64,000 nucleotides of DNA from an uncultured Verrucomicrobiota bacterium. Its GTDB lineage: Bacteria > Verrucomicrobiota > Verrucomicrobiia > Verrucomicrobiales > DEV007. The number at the start of each line of letters is the position of its first letter. The stretch's first letter is position 1. The stretch covers positions 1-64,000 of the forward strand of contig CACIUL010000003.1 in the NCBI GenBank assembly GCA_902589825.1. The letters are read 5' to 3'. The notes under the pieces were generated by a model. The model made no database searches. It was not told the DNA's origin and saw only the letters and a list, made by a program, of their open reading frames with translations. Positions 18,596 through 27,707 of this stretch are shown here, one piece after another. The position numbers were made by a program, and so were the translations under genes.

Positions 18596-19606
18596 TTACT
18601 TGACTTTGGTGTACTTGGTTACCCTGCCGTGCACGTTCCATTCCTGGGCGTAAAGGTCCCCCTTGGCATCAAATGTGCAGCCATGTACAGCAATCAGGGC
18701 ACCCACATGCCAGTCAGCCGGGCCAACACGGTTCCCTGCCTTTTTGCGATTTTTCGGTTCATCGCCAAGGCGGGAAATCAGCTTGTTCTCCTTATCATAA
18801 AGTGAAACCCTGCCATCCAGCTCACCAACTGCGAGAAGCTCACCATGGATGTCGGCAGCACAGGGACGCCCCAGCTTGCCGTCAATTGTCCTGATAAATT
18901 TCCCGTCCATGTCATGTAATTGCAGGCGGTTGTTCTGGCGGTCACTTATCAAAAGGCTCGGCTTATCGGAACGGGTATCAATGAGTATATTGTGACAGAT
19001 ATTGAACTGTCCGTCCTCCTTGCCCTTGCCGCCGAAAGTTTTCAGGTAATTACGGTCCTTGTCATAAACGTGAACCAGTGACTTGCCATAACCATCAACT
19101 ATGTAAACCCTTCCATCAGGGGCAACATCGAGGTCAGTCGGATTGTATTGGGAGATACTCCCATACATTCCCTCTACCTTTGGCGGCCCGATAATTTGCC
19201 ATACCACAGTGCCGTCGAACCTGACATTGACCACGCGCTTTACGCCCGGCATCGCTATGATGAGTGTCTCTTCACCGTCGATCTTGCGCACCTTCATGCC
19301 ATGCACTCCCCTGAAGGCCTTGTTACCGTTCTTGGCTCGCAACTCTCCCTCGTAGGTTCCATCGGCGGCAATCACCTGAATCGTCCCGCCGGTGGCAATA
19401 TAGACCTTTCCCTTGCTATCAGCAGCAATGTCGCCATGCAGGTTTCCCAGTTTCGTGCCTTCGGGATACTTCGGCCAGTTACGAACCACTTCATAAATAC
19501 CCGCACCCTGACCGGTCCTGGCTGGAGAGGCATTGGAATTATCCTGAGCAAAACAGGTGACTGCAGGCAGTGAGAACAGGGCAAGAAATGTGGAAATTGT
19601 TTTCAT
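18596..19606 (-). CDS. Secreted NHL-repeat six-bladed beta-propeller protein
   Basis: A 336-residue exported protein; signal peptide LALFSLPAVTCFA. Propeller repeats are visible as DIAADSKGKVYIAT, LDVAPDGRVYIVDGYGKSLV, YDKDRNYLKTFGGKGKEDGQ and TFDAKGDLYAQEWN, the GxxxxP-x-G-x-hydrophobic-Y-V pattern of NHL domains. The layout is close to the peptidylglycine alpha-amidating lyase-like propellers that PVC bacteria secrete, but the metal-site residues were not checked. It may belong to the same transcript as the two larger secreted genes upstream (125-base gap). Confidence 0.8.
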   Translation of the reverse strand: MKTISTFLALFSLPAVTCFAQDNSNASPARTGQGAGIYEVVRNWPKYPEGTKLGNLHGDIAADSKGKVYIATGGTIQVIAADGTYEGELRAKNGNKAFRGVHGMKVRKIDGEETLIIAMPGVKRVVNVRFDGTVVWQIIGPPKVEGMYGSISQYNPTDLDVAPDGRVYIVDGYGKSLVHVYDKDRNYLKTFGGKGKEDGQFNICHNILIDTRSDKPSLLISDRQNNRLQLHDMDGKFIRTIDGKLGRPCAADIHGELLAVGELDGRVSLYDKENKLISRLGDEPKNRKKAGNRVGPADWHVGALIAVHGCTFDAKGDLYAQEWNVHGRVTKYTKVK

Positions 19607-19731
19607 GAAATATGGATTACTTCATTTAAGCACCAAATAGAGCCCCGTGTCGAATACGGAAAATATCCATGGTAAATTGGCACTGAACCGCTCATTGGCG
19701 GCATGAGTTTGGCCCCAATCCCATGAGGATG

Positions 19732-21663
19732 CTAGCCTCCTGCCCTGAACTGGATCAAGCGTAGCAACGTTTCGGTCGAAGCATTGTTCGTATTATAGAA
19801 ATCGGCACCATATACCATGACCCAGCCACGCTCCATGCGCCGCCCCATGACCACGGCACCATTGCCGCCGCCTTTAGCAGCTCCCCAGATTTCCCAGGGT
19901 TGAGCCTGCCGGTAATAGTGCGTTGAATTCACATTACTGACAACACCCTCAACCTTTGCACCAAGCTTCCTGCCTTCAGCGGTAAACTCCCAACCGGTTC
20001 CGCTCCCCCCGGAACGCAACGGTCCCAATCCACATTCATTAAAAAAGGACAATGCCTCGCCCGTGGGACTGAGAAAAACAATGTTCCCTCCGCGGCGAAG
20101 AAAATCACGGAACACCTCACTCCAGCTCGGGCATCCCCGTCCATCCTTTTCCATGGCATCCTTCAATACAGACTTCTTGAAAGCTTCCATTTCAGGAACC
20201 AGCAAGACACGTGAACGCCGCAAATGCCGCATGAAGTCACCATCCGGGACTCTCGACCTGCTGCGGATCAACTTTCTGGCAGGGATCCGATTATCGATAG
20301 CGTCAATGGTCTTGCGATACTCATCATCCTCATCAGAATAACCGCCCCAGACGAGGACCGGGGCACTTGCTGGAAGCCCTTCATGGCCAAAACTCAGTGA
20401 CTCTACCCTCTCCAGCGGTACAACCACGCGCTCTGAACCAAGAGCGGAAAGCAGGAGATTGTTGCCATCCACCTCGATTTTTTTTGCCCATAACATCCCG
20501 GCCGGAGCAAGGGAAACCAGGTGGAGTATTGCCGCTTCAGGTTCCTCATCAGTCCCGGTATCGGCATCCTCCACATGATCGACAGGTAAAGGCTCTCCAT
20601 TATTGCCGTCATTCTCCACTTTGATATCTTCAGCGAGCAACTCCTCGACATCGACAACCACAGCCTGCGGATCAGGAAAGACAAGCAGATCAATCAGGGA
20701 CAACGGTGCCTCTACCGAGAGTATCGGGCTTGAGATTCGCAGCCACCTCTCAGAGTCGACAGAAGGCAAAAGCTGCCCGGCAACAATCTCGCCGGTGGCA
20801 AGGGCCGCGACATGCCGGCCGGGAACCAGGGGCAGGATTCCTTTAGCGGCATCACTGAGCGGCTCACTACGCTCTATTCTTGTTACCTCTGTAAGCGGCA
20901 GGCTGAGCTCCGTCCCGCTGCCGGCAAAGGAGACGACTATTGCCTTGTCACCAAGCCTGACCAAGTGGCCGGGAATTTCCGATCCATCCCTTAGCGAAAC
21001 ACGGAATTCAAGGCCCTTGTCATTTTCTTCAGGAGGCTGCTTTCCCGGGGCATGTCGACTTAAGGAACTGATTTTCCTCAATGGTAATTTCAACTCCTTC
21101 CCGGGATTGAGAACCGGGCGAAATATCAGGTGGTCATTTTTCATGGCAAGGATTTCACCTGCCATTGCCACGGTAATGGAAAGTTGCTCCTCCCTGCCGG
21201 CCGGCTCTTTGTCATTGCTTGCCGGGTTCCCTCCCCCCGGGCCTTCCTTGGGCTTGCCGGGCACCTCCTCAACTTCCTCTTTATCACCTTCAACAGGCAC
21301 CTTTTTTTCAGGTTTCTTTTCCGAGGCAGGTTCCCCTTCCTTTTTCTGTTCATCCTTCAGTTTTAATTTGGGCAGCACCTCAAGGAGCTCCTTCACCTTG
21401 CCTTTCAACTTGGCCGTAATTTCTTCATCTTCCTTTTTGGGATCCTTATCGTCTTTTTCCGTCTTTTTCTCTGCCGCCTTGCGGCGCGATTCCTGCACAG
21501 CCTCCGGTAGAGAGCGCTCGGCAACCAACTCAATCCACCAATCCATTGCGGGCTGCGCACCGGAAATGCCAATAAAAACCATGAGTGACCACGTGACGGT
21601 CACTGCACGAGAAAACCTTTTCAACTGTTGGATCCTAGCGCACATGGATTGTGGAAATAACAT
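19732..21663 (-). CDS. Secreted protein with charged linker, repeated beta modules and a GATase-like C-terminal domain
   Basis: A 643-residue exported protein not assignable to a named family. A hydrophobic N-terminal segment (about 22-40) is followed by a Lys/Glu-rich low-complexity stretch (about 55-155). From about 165 to 450 there are several similar beta modules, for example LRDGSEIPGHLVRLGDKAIV and LATGEIVAGQLL, resembling small SH3/Sm-like barrels. The last 180 residues fit a class I glutamine-amidotransferase-like fold (RSRVLLVPEMEAFKKSV, FRDFLRRGGNIVFLSPTGE, GWVMVYGADFYNT) without an obvious catalytic Cys nucleophile. Its start overlaps the end of the upstream gene by 29 bases, so the two are probably translated together. 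Confidence 0.7.
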   Translation of the reverse strand: MLFPQSMCARIQQLKRFSRAVTVTWSLMVFIGISGAQPAMDWWIELVAERSLPEAVQESRRKAAEKKTEKDDKDPKKEDEEITAKLKGKVKELLEVLPKLKLKDEQKKEGEPASEKKPEKKVPVEGDKEEVEEVPGKPKEGPGGGNPASNDKEPAGREEQLSITVAMAGEILAMKNDHLIFRPVLNPGKELKLPLRKISSLSRHAPGKQPPEENDKGLEFRVSLRDGSEIPGHLVRLGDKAIVVSFAGSGTELSLPLTEVTRIERSEPLSDAAKGILPLVPGRHVAALATGEIVAGQLLPSVDSERWLRISSPILSVEAPLSLIDLLVFPDPQAVVVDVEELLAEDIKVENDGNNGEPLPVDHVEDADTGTDEEPEAAILHLVSLAPAGMLWAKKIEVDGNNLLLSALGSERVVVPLERVESLSFGHEGLPASAPVLVWGGYSDEDDEYRKTIDAIDNRIPARKLIRSRSRVPDGDFMRHLRRSRVLLVPEMEAFKKSVLKDAMEKDGRGCPSWSEVFRDFLRRGGNIVFLSPTGEALSFFNECGLGPLRSGGSGTGWEFTAEGRKLGAKVEGVVSNVNSTHYYRQAQPWEIWGAAKGGGNGAVVMGRRMERGWVMVYGADFYNTNNASTETLLRLIQFRAGG

Positions 21664-23443
21664 TCTTTAGCCAGACCTTCACCGCATAGCCCTCGGGCGT
21701 GTATTCAGCCAGCCCCTTTTCTGTTCCCACCAGGGTATTGCCGTTTGGTAAACGCGCGGCACTGCTGATGACATTGACTCCCTTTGGATGAATACTGGAC
21801 AAGACAACTTTCCCGTCAGGCGAAGTCTCGATCACTCGCATTTTGCCTGCATTGGGTCGCCGGTCACTATCTTCCTTGGCTAATTCCGCGTCTACAACCA
21901 CAAGCAAGTTACCGCTCTCAAGACGCTCCACCCAACGGGGATGATCAAAGCCCTCCACGCGCCATAATAACTGCCCTTTACTTCCATATTCAGCCAAACT
22001 GCCCGCCTCGGGATGCGCACAGAGGAAACGCCCTTCACGCAACCTCTTGAAGGAAAGAATCCTGGATGGCATTTTCCATACCCCCGCGCGCCCCCCACTG
22101 ATATCCAATTCTTCAACCTCACTGCCAATTGCCACCAGTAACCTGCCTCCCGGCATGATCGCTGCCCCCCCTTCCACCGGAATCCCGGAGGCACTCCAGA
22201 TCTCTTTGCCTTCATTAGTGAAAACAGCTACCCGCCCCGCCTCATGTCCACCTCCGGAAGCAACCGCCAAGCCGGCAGGATCATTAAATGATATGGAATC
22301 CGGCCGGATCGACGCCATCGAGGCAGCCAGTCCGGACTTGCTCAACTTCCTCCCACTGGTTGTCCACGGAGTCACTGCCCCGTCCTTTCCCGGTGGGGTT
22401 GCCACAAGCACCATAAACTCACCCCGGGCACCTCTTCCAATCCTTGCCTCCTCGAGGATCACATCATCTGCCAGGCTTCCCAGGTAATTCTGCCACCGTC
22501 CAACTGCCTCGGCCCTGCTCCCTGCACGATCATAGCCGGCAAAGCCAAAGTCCTTGTCATGGAGAACTCGGAGCAGGATCCCGGCCTCATGACGCACACG
22601 CAGGTTCTCCGAGCCCAATAATTGAAGGAGCACTTTGGAGACTTCAGCATCCCCTTTGGCAGCACGTCCACGCGCCATGGCCAACTCAAGAAATTCGTCA
22701 TCTCCCACCAAATCGGTGACGCGGCTCTTCTCGATCCCAGATAAAAATCGATAACCTATGACAAAGGCTGCAAGTTCCCTCTCTGATTGATAGTCAGAGT
22801 GCAGAGATTTTTCAAACACCTCACGATCCTGCTGCTGCGAACACTCTGCCGCCGCAATCTCAAACATGCGCAACAGATCCCAGTGTGACACGGGATCAAA
22901 AGTTGAGGACATCACCCCCAGGCGGCTACCCCAACCCGGAAGCGATCTCGAGCTCAACCTGCCGGCGACATGATAAAGCGCATCAAGGCGTCGCTGCTTA
23001 ATGCGCACATTGAGTATTCCCTGAATGCGTCTGGACATCTCCGCTCCGGCATCCCTTCGGGCACCTCCAAGCAAATGCTCAATGGGAGCCGCCACCATCA
23101 CCAGTGCCCTTGAGGCATCATTACGCTTCCGGAAATCCTCAGCATCAAGATCACCGATCTGCCTGATCACCCGCTCAAGCTCGTCGCTCTGGAGAAATAG
23201 GGGGGTAATCTTTTTCTCAAAATCCTGATCCTCAGGATTCATCTCCAGGTCCACAAGAATGGAATCTCCTGCCGTCAGGGGCCACTGCTCTGCCTTCTCT
23301 TCTTCACCCGGACCGGCACTTTCCGGCTCTGCTGCTGCCTCTACACCGCCGACCAGCTCAAGTGCACAAAGAACACCACCACCTGACAACAGTGGTGACA
23401 TCCAGAAAACAAGAACGAAATTCAACAAGGTAAACCTACCCAT
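21635..23443 (-). CDS. Secreted HEAT-like/beta-propeller protein of unknown function
   Basis: About 602 residues. The start at 23443 (MGRFTLLNFVLVFWMSPLLSGG) gives a signal peptide; 23461 is the alternative. The N-terminal half is helical and HEAT-like: VIRQIGDLDAEDFRKRNDAS and LRVRHEAGILLRVLHDKDFG are typical repeats. The second half is a propeller with short blades such as RVAVFTNEGKEIWSASG, LAEYGSKGQLLWRVEGFDHP and AARLPNGNTLVGTEKGLAEY. This combination resembles secreted PVC proteins that monitor or bind polymers, with no known activity. It precedes the GATase-like gene with a 29-base overlap, which points to a functional pair. Confidence 0.7.
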   Translation of the reverse strand: MGRFTLLNFVLVFWMSPLLSGGGVLCALELVGGVEAAAEPESAGPGEEEKAEQWPLTAGDSILVDLEMNPEDQDFEKKITPLFLQSDELERVIRQIGDLDAEDFRKRNDASRALVMVAAPIEHLLGGARRDAGAEMSRRIQGILNVRIKQRRLDALYHVAGRLSSRSLPGWGSRLGVMSSTFDPVSHWDLLRMFEIAAAECSQQQDREVFEKSLHSDYQSERELAAFVIGYRFLSGIEKSRVTDLVGDDEFLELAMARGRAAKGDAEVSKVLLQLLGSENLRVRHEAGILLRVLHDKDFGFAGYDRAGSRAEAVGRWQNYLGSLADDVILEEARIGRGARGEFMVLVATPPGKDGAVTPWTTSGRKLSKSGLAASMASIRPDSISFNDPAGLAVASGGGHEAGRVAVFTNEGKEIWSASGIPVEGGAAIMPGGRLLVAIGSEVEELDISGGRAGVWKMPSRILSFKRLREGRFLCAHPEAGSLAEYGSKGQLLWRVEGFDHPRWVERLESGNLLVVVDAELAKEDSDRRPNAGKMRVIETSPDGKVVLSSIHPKGVNVISSAARLPNGNTLVGTEKGLAEYTPEGYAVKVWLKNVISTIHVR

Positions 23444-23619
23444 CGGTAAAAACTTTACCACAGGCTAAGCCAGTTCGCCGAGAGCTGCAAGAATACCCAT
23501 GCGTCCCGGCAACACCTTAAGTGAACAGCCACGACCCAACAATAAACCGCCTCTTTTAACGATAAAGGGCCTCATGCCAGCCCTCCCCCAAAAAAATCAG
23601 AAACTCAGGATTTACCTGA

Positions 23620-23874
23620 TTAGGCAGCAGATGATGCACTCTTCCGGGCCTTGCGAATCAGGCTGCGCACTGTGTCACTGGGCTTTGCACCCTTGCCAAT
23701 CCACTGATCGACCTTCTCCAGGTCCATGGCGTCTTTACCCTCATGCATTGGGTCATAGACACCAACACTCTCAATGAACCTGCCATCACGGGGGGAACGC
23801 GAATCAGTAACGACAACCCTGTAATAAGGGCGACCCTTTGATCCTTCTCTTCTCAAACGAATTACAACTGCCAT
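23620..23874 (-). CDS. rpsP: 30S ribosomal protein S16
   Basis: 84-residue small-subunit ribosomal protein. [20 protein letters not shown] and [16 protein letters not shown] are diagnostic of S16. The ORF can be extended nine codons upstream to a GTG, but the conserved family start is the ATG at 23874. A GGAGG lies 17 bases upstream of it, rather far for a standard ribosome-binding site. It follows ffh on the same strand (117-base gap), the frequent ffh-rpsP order, but the usual rimM, trmD and rplS do not follow; a secreted-protein gene comes next. Confidence 0.97.
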   Translation of the reverse strand: MAVVIRLRREGSKGRPYYRVVVTDSRSPRDGRFIESVGVYDPMHEGKDAMDLEKVDQWIGKGAKPSDTVRSLIRKARKSASSAA

Positions 23875-23991
23875 GTTATCAGTGATGAGTGCCTCCGGCA
23901 CAATCTGTCCAACTGCGCCTTTTTGAAGCGGGCGCTAAATTTGCCCTCTTTTCGCCAATTGCCAAGGTTTTTTTTATAACCAAGGCAAATC

Positions 23992-25359
23992 CTAGAATTT
24001 CATCCCCTTTGGCAATCCCCCAAGACTGTCCATATCCATCCCTCCTCCTCCAAGTTGTCCCAGCATCTTGCGCATCTTACCCTTGCTTCGCATCATTTTC
24101 CGCATCTGGCCGAATTGGCGCAAAAACTGATTCACCTGCGTAATACTGTTGCCGCTGCCCCGGGCAAGGCGAAGGCGCCGTTTGCCATTTAGAATCTCCG
24201 GACGACTACGCTCCTTCGGAGTCATGGACAATACAATCGCCTCAACTCTCTTCAGTTTGCCTTCATCCATTGCCCCGGCCAGTCCCTTCAGCTTTGATGC
24301 TCCAGGCAACATGCCCAGAATCCCGTCCAGGGGTCCCATCTTCTGCATCATCTTCATCTGCGCCAGGAAATCATTGAAATCGAAGGATTTCTTTTCCATC
24401 CGCTTTGCCATTTTCATGGCTTCTTCCTCATCAATGGCCTCTGCCGCCCTCTCGACAAGACCGACAACATCCCCCATTCCAAGGATTCGCTCAGCCATGC
24501 GGGAAGGCACAAAGACATCGAGGTCAGTGAGCTTTTCCCCCTCACCTACAAACTTGATCGGTTGACCAGTCACCGAGCGCATGGAAAGTGCAGCACCGCC
24601 CCTGGCATCACCATCAAGCTTGGTCAGAACGATTCCGGTAATGCCAACCGCATCATTGAAATGTGTCGCCACGCTGACTGCCTGCTGGCCAGTAGCCGAA
24701 TCAGCAACAAGCAGGGTTTCCCTGGGCTTGAGCAAGTCAGTAAGGCGCTTGAGTTCCTCTATCAGCTCAGTATCGATCTCCTGTCTTCCCGCAGTATCAA
24801 AAATCAAGACATTTCCACCCTGGGCCTCCGCCCAGACGAGGGCCTTCTTGGCAGCCTTCACAATATTCTTCTCTCCCGGATCAGGCCGGAACACCGGAAC
24901 ATCAATCTCAGCCGCAAGGGTGGCCAATTGTTCCACGGCTGCCGGCCGGTAAAGGTCACAGGCGATAAGCAGCGGTTTACGTCCCTCTTTCTTAAGGCGC
25001 AGGGCAAGCTTTCCCGAGGTCGTGGTCTTGCCCGCTCCGTTGAGACCGCACATGACAATCCTTGCAGGAACGTTCAAATCCAGGGCTGCAGCATCCCCAC
25101 CGAAGAGTTCAGTCAAGCAGTCCTGAAATATCTTAACTACCTGCTGCCCGGGAGTCACACTCCTTAGAACCTTCTCACCAAGGGAACGCTCCTTGACCTT
25201 GGCTATGAATTCCTTGGCGACACCAAAGTCCACATCTGCCTCAAGCAGGGCCATCCGCACCTCACGCATCGCATCCGCGACATTCTTCTCGGTGATTTTT
25301 CCCTGGCCCTTGAGTTTCTTGAAAACGCCCTCAAGGCCTCCTGAAAGTTGCGCAAACAT
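23992..25359 (-). CDS. ffh: Signal recognition particle protein Ffh (SRP54)
   Basis: GTPase of the signal recognition particle, which binds 4.5S RNA and signal sequences and docks with FtsY. N domain with LSGGLEGVFKKLKGQGKITE; G domain with P-loop GLNGAGKTTTSGKLA, DTAGRQEID, LTKLDGDARGG and FVGEGEKLTDL; M domain from about residue 320 with methionine-rich MRKMMRSKGKMRKMLGQL. Length is normal. The preferred start is MFAQLSGG at 25359, nine bases inside the longest ORF. The 4.5S RNA gene is not visible in the window. Upstream, the end of a sulfatase gene on the same strand leaves a 68-base gap with an inverted repeat. Confidence 0.97.
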   Translation of the reverse strand: MFAQLSGGLEGVFKKLKGQGKITEKNVADAMREVRMALLEADVDFGVAKEFIAKVKERSLGEKVLRSVTPGQQVVKIFQDCLTELFGGDAAALDLNVPARIVMCGLNGAGKTTTSGKLALRLKKEGRKPLLIACDLYRPAAVEQLATLAAEIDVPVFRPDPGEKNIVKAAKKALVWAEAQGGNVLIFDTAGRQEIDTELIEELKRLTDLLKPRETLLVADSATGQQAVSVATHFNDAVGITGIVLTKLDGDARGGAALSMRSVTGQPIKFVGEGEKLTDLDVFVPSRMAERILGMGDVVGLVERAAEAIDEEEAMKMAKRMEKKSFDFNDFLAQMKMMQKMGPLDGILGMLPGASKLKGLAGAMDEGKLKRVEAIVLSMTPKERSRPEILNGKRRLRLARGSGNSITQVNQFLRQFGQMRKMMRSKGKMRKMLGQLGGGGMDMDSLGGLPKGMKF

Positions 25360-25374
25360 AATCGGCAATGTGGT

Positions 25375-25404
25375 CAGGAGTCACTTTAAATGCAAGGACT
25401 CCTG
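25375..25404 (-). terminator. Inverted repeat between sulfatase stop and ffh start
   Basis: Perfect 8-bp arms CAGGAGTC / GACTCCTG are separated by 14 bases in the 68-base gap between the sulfatase stop and ffh. No T run follows on the minus strand. It may terminate the sulfatase transcript or form part of the ffh leader. Confidence 0.35.
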
Positions 25405-25427
25405 TCCTGGAAAAAAGGAATAACGCC

Positions 25428-27365
25428 TTAAGTCCCTGATTCAGGCTTTTTAGCCTTTCTCTTCCTCTTGTCTTTTTTTTCACGCCGCTGTTTTGCCCGG
25501 GACTCCTTATTCGTATTCTTGGAAGTTGTAATTCCAAGGTCTGTAGCGGCTTTCTTGATCACATTGCCAATATAGTTCTCTCCATAGGCGCCGATTTTCT
25601 CACTATCACCAACCTCGGCAATCCTGGCCACCGCCACGCGGGCGGTTTCGTCCATGTGGTCAAGGACATTCATGGCACGCAGGCGTGAAAAAGCGTTCTT
25701 CTCTTCCATTACTGCCTGCAAAACAACAACAGCCCGACCACCCTCACCCTGCTTAAACAAGGCCTGTGCTGCAGCAGTGCGGACGTCAGCAGAGGAATCC
25801 CCGCATAACTTCAGTAAATCCCTTCTGGCAAGTGCCGCCTTGTCAGCCAGCAGAATGCAGCCTGTCGCACCCCAGTAGCGAATGGCTGCATCAGGATCAC
25901 GCATCATGCTGCGCAATTGATCGAGATCACCAGCTCTCGCGTTCACCGCCTTCTCTGCTGCAGACTTGATCCTGGCAAGGGGATATTTCTTGGCGTGACG
26001 ACCAAATTCATACGGGGTCAGGCTTCCCCTCCTGTCATGCATCTGGCCCTCAGGCAAGAATCCCAGGTCCCTGATTTCCAGCTGCCAGCGGTCCAGTTCC
26101 CGGGCCAGCCGTGCAAGTTGCCCGGCATGCTCCGGGCTGGCTGCCAGGTTATGTATCTCATGCGGGTCAGCATGGGTATCATACAGTTCAACAGGTGGCT
26201 TGGTTTTCCAAAAGGCACTTTGCACTGCGTTGAGCTTGCCCTGATCAAACAACTCTTTCCAGATCCGTGTCGTGTCGGTCTGGAACATGTAGGCAATATA
26301 TTGCCCGTAGACCTGGTGTGGATTGTAATTGCGGATGTATTTGTAGCGCTTGTCCCTGACTGCCCGAACCATGTCATAACGCTCATCCATGCGACCGCGA
26401 AAGGCATGAACATATTGCCGCGGGGCAACTGCATGCTCCCCGAGAAAAGCCTTTCCGTGCATGTGCGGGGGAGGCTTGATCCCGGCAAGGCTCAAAACCG
26501 TTGGCCCGAGGTCGACAAAACTGACAAGCCTGCCCGTCTTTTTTCCCGGGGCCACCTCACGCCAGGCACTCCACTTTTCCGGGATCCTTACCAATAAAGG
26601 AATGTGAATGCCGGAATCCCACAGCCAGCGCTTGTGCCTGGGCATGCCGGAACCATGGTCACCGTAATAGAAAACGATCGTGTCCTCCGAAAGTCCCGCA
26701 TCAGCCAACTCCTTGAGATTGGCAGCGACAATGTCATCAAGCTTGGAAATGTTGGCGTGGTACTGCGCCCAGTCCCTTTTTGTCTCCGGTGTATCAGGAT
26801 GATAAGGAGGCACCGGCGCATCTTCAATCTTGTGGTAGGGAAAAGACTGCTCCCCCAGCCGGATCTTGCTCTCATGAGAAATTGTATGGTTGAAAATGGC
26901 AAAGAAAGGCTTGCCGTCAGGGGCATTTTTCCAGTGGGCATTACGGCCCGAGTCATCCCAGGCCCCAGGAGGCTCAATCAGGTTGTAATCCTTCTTGGCG
27001 TTATTAGTGCAATAATATCCCACCTCACGCAGGTAATGGGAATAAAAGCGGATACCTTCAGGAAGCGGTGCCCGGCTGCGCATGTGCTGACTGCCCAGTG
27101 CAGGAGGATACATTCCGGTAATGATTGTTGAACGTGCAGGGGCACAGACTCCGGCCGTGGCAAAGGCATGGGTATATATGGCACTGTCTGCCGCCAAAGC
27201 ATCCAGTGCCGGTGTATGGGCATATTTCTGGCCAAATGATCCAAGGTCGGGACCGTTGTCCTCACTGGTAATCCAAAGGATGTTAGGCTGTTTTCCACAT
27301 AAAGGCCCCACGCCAATGATTCCGCACAGAAGTATCTTCAGGATCATTGCTCTCGATGTTCTCAT
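25428..27365 (-). CDS. Secreted formylglycine-type sulfatase with C-terminal HEAT repeats
   Basis: Type I sulfatase acting outside the cytoplasm on sulfate esters. The signal peptide is best read from the ATG at 27365 (MRTSRAMILKILLCGIIGVG); the ORF extends to 27386. Metal-site start QPNILWITSEDNGPD is followed by the formylglycine motif CAPAR-STIITG, whose Cys is converted to formylglycine, and later YYGDHGSGMPRHKRW for the Asp-His metal and substrate residues. Past about residue 470 two to three HEAT-like repeats (MRDPDAAIRYWGATGCILL, SADVRTAAAQALFKQG) follow, then a Lys/Arg-rich tail of about 25 residues. The substrate is unknown. No maturase gene is in the window. Confidence 0.92.
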   Translation of the reverse strand: MRTSRAMILKILLCGIIGVGPLCGKQPNILWITSEDNGPDLGSFGQKYAHTPALDALAADSAIYTHAFATAGVCAPARSTIITGMYPPALGSQHMRSRAPLPEGIRFYSHYLREVGYYCTNNAKKDYNLIEPPGAWDDSGRNAHWKNAPDGKPFFAIFNHTISHESKIRLGEQSFPYHKIEDAPVPPYHPDTPETKRDWAQYHANISKLDDIVAANLKELADAGLSEDTIVFYYGDHGSGMPRHKRWLWDSGIHIPLLVRIPEKWSAWREVAPGKKTGRLVSFVDLGPTVLSLAGIKPPPHMHGKAFLGEHAVAPRQYVHAFRGRMDERYDMVRAVRDKRYKYIRNYNPHQVYGQYIAYMFQTDTTRIWKELFDQGKLNAVQSAFWKTKPPVELYDTHADPHEIHNLAASPEHAGQLARLARELDRWQLEIRDLGFLPEGQMHDRRGSLTPYEFGRHAKKYPLARIKSAAEKAVNARAGDLDQLRSMMRDPDAAIRYWGATGCILLADKAALARRDLLKLCGDSSADVRTAAAQALFKQGEGGRAVVVLQAVMEEKNAFSRLRAMNVLDHMDETARVAVARIAEVGDSEKIGAYGENYIGNVIKKAATDLGITTSKNTNKESRAKQRREKKDKRKRKAKKPESGT

Positions 27366-27420
27366 GCTTTCCATATGACCGGTCATCTAATCGATGCAAC
27401 TGGCTTTATCCACGCCGGCC

Positions 27421-27447
27421 ACTCCCTTTGCCGGCAACCGGCGGAGT
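27421..27447 (-). promoter_or_regulatory. GC-rich hairpin upstream of the sulfatase gene
   Basis: Inner stem GCCGG / CCGGC with a 3-base loop, extended by an outer ACTCC / GGAGT stem after a 4-base bulge. It lies about 50 bases upstream of the sulfatase start. It could be a 5' leader structure; no function is shown. Confidence 0.3.
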
Positions 27448-27627
27448 CGTTACCATGACAAAGCCAAGACATTTCATAGCGTGAGAGTTATATTGTTTCC
27501 GGCTGCCACATTTTGTTCAACCTCAGGAAAAGTAGGAAGGTTTCGTTGCTTATCAATTGGTAAAATGACCCTGTATTCTCGTCGCCTTTCACCAAATAAA
27601 ACCATTCGTGATTTGCCTTAAGTCCAC

Positions 27628-27662
27628 AAAAAAAATACTGAACGCGGAAACTGTCCCGTTCC
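27628..27662 (-). terminator. Possible terminator after the clpS-DUF2017 operon
   Basis: On the minus strand a short stem GGAAC / GTTTCC (one bulged base, 6-base loop) is followed ten bases later by eight T residues. It lies about 45 bases after the DUF2017-like stop. The stem is weak. Confidence 0.25.
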
Positions 27663-27707
27663 CCCCGGATGCGATTATCCCCTCCCCTGTTAAGGCACTC
27701 TGTAAAC

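Larger units (their letters stand above)
27387..27707. other. Intergenic region between DUF2017-like gene and sulfatase
   Basis: About 320 bases with no plausible gene on either strand. On the minus strand it contains the end of the phoH-to-DUF2017 transcript and the upstream region of the sulfatase. It holds a GC-rich double-stem hairpin near 27421-27447 and a weak hairpin followed by T8 near 27628-27662. No tRNA cloverleaf or riboswitch-like motif was recognised. Confidence 0.5.

Noticed and set aside
20603-21670. 355-codon plus-strand ORF
   Set aside because: Antisense shadow of the Lys/Glu-rich secreted gene at 19732-21663; Ser/Pro/Phe-rich translation typical of a complement of charged repeats.
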